A DNA stretch of 47,865 nt from Vicinamibacteria bacterium (GTDB lineage Bacteria > Acidobacteriota > Vicinamibacteria > Fen-336): positions 1 through 47,865 of the forward strand of contig JAMPXO010000027.1 in the NCBI GenBank assembly GCA_023701125.1, read 5' to 3'. The notes below the pieces were generated by a model. The model saw only the letters and a program-made list of their open reading frames with translations, searched no databases and was not told the DNA's origin. Made by a program: the position numbers and the translations under genes. Shown piece by piece: positions 47,738 through 47,865 of this stretch (positions are counted from its first letter, which is position 1; the number at the start of each line of letters is the position of its first letter).

Positions 47738-47865
47738 TCAGAGGAACTTGAGCCGGCGCGCCGCGAAGCCGCTCATGCGGAACAGCAGCATCCCGTGCGA
47801 GAAGCGCGAGATGTTGGTGTCGCCGTAGGTGCGGGCGTGGTAGCGCACCGCGACGTCGACGATCC
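47738..47865 (-). CDS. Family 2 glycosyltransferase, C-terminal end (runs off the window)
   Basis: Only the last 41 codons are present. They read VAVRYHARTYGDTNISRFSHG then MLLFRMSGFAARRLKFL, which matches the end of dolichol-phosphate-mannose-synthase-like family 2 glycosyltransferases, where RxYGxTNISRFxHG is a standard C-terminal block. Such enzymes make lipid-linked sugars. Those are the usual donors of GT-C proteins, and the next gene downstream on the strand is a YfhO-type GT-C-like gene, so the two may form a donor-and-transferase pair. Confidence 0.8.
   Translation of the reverse strand, partial: IVDVAVRYHARTYGDTNISRFSHGMLLFRMSGFAARRLKFL

Overview
The window is a very GC-rich stretch of a Gram-negative chromosome. 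It is gene-dense, with many 4-bp or shorter overlaps and frequent GTG/TTG starts. It encodes Kdo/LPS synthesis, a secretin-based type IV pilus (T4P), Tat- and lipoprotein-type signals and biotin-dependent acetyl-CoA carboxylase. The order pilMNOPQ, lipoproteins, TPR protein, accBC, with pilBTC-pilSR elsewhere, and the short pilins look Acidobacteriota-like (for example Thermoanaerobaculia). That placement is inference from gene content, not from a marker gene. I see no rRNA, tRNA, transposase, phage or CRISPR.

Layout. 1-177: start of a nicotinate phosphoribosyltransferase (minus, runs off the window). 305-5343 (plus): SAM hydroxide adenosyltransferase, thiolase, crotonase-fold protein, acyl-CoA dehydrogenase and class II fructose-1,6-bisphosphatase, closed by a clear terminator. 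5659-12428 (plus): pilM-N-O-P-Q from a TTGACA-type promoter, then two lipoproteins (one with Ig-like and PKD domains). 12510-18181 (plus): TPR protein, Roadblock/LC7 protein, accB, accC, folD and coaE with a long extra C-terminal region. 18196-25484 (minus): a compact seven-gene Kdo/LPS operon, kdsB-pyrG-kdsA-membrane protein-kdsD-kdsC-lapB. 25548-30125: two divergent YfhO-type membrane proteins facing each other across a perfect palindrome. 30176-41777 (plus): pilB, pilT, pilC, pilS, a third YfhO-type gene, pilR, then three tandem pilin genes; the first pilin has a textbook sigma-54 promoter and an upstream perfect inverted repeat. 41822-44944 (plus): ABC transporter pair, a membrane-anchored unknown and a TlpA-like thioredoxin. 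45160-47502 (minus): a fourth YfhO-type gene. 47738-47865: end of a family 2 glycosyltransferase (minus).

How it fits together. The window holds a nearly complete T4P machine: inner-membrane platform, secretin, extension and retraction ATPases, pilins and the PilS/PilR sigma-54 control circuit. LPS core-sugar (Kdo) synthesis lies next to it. Four large YfhO/GT-C-like proteins are interleaved with these; one sits translationally coupled between pilS and pilR. The most unusual points are that coupling, the mirror-symmetric palindrome between two YfhO-type genes, a recurrent TAGnAT motif 6-11 nt upstream of start codons that suggests (near-)leaderless transcripts, and an 84/85-bp REP-like repeat at three loci that supplies the last codons and stop of one gene.
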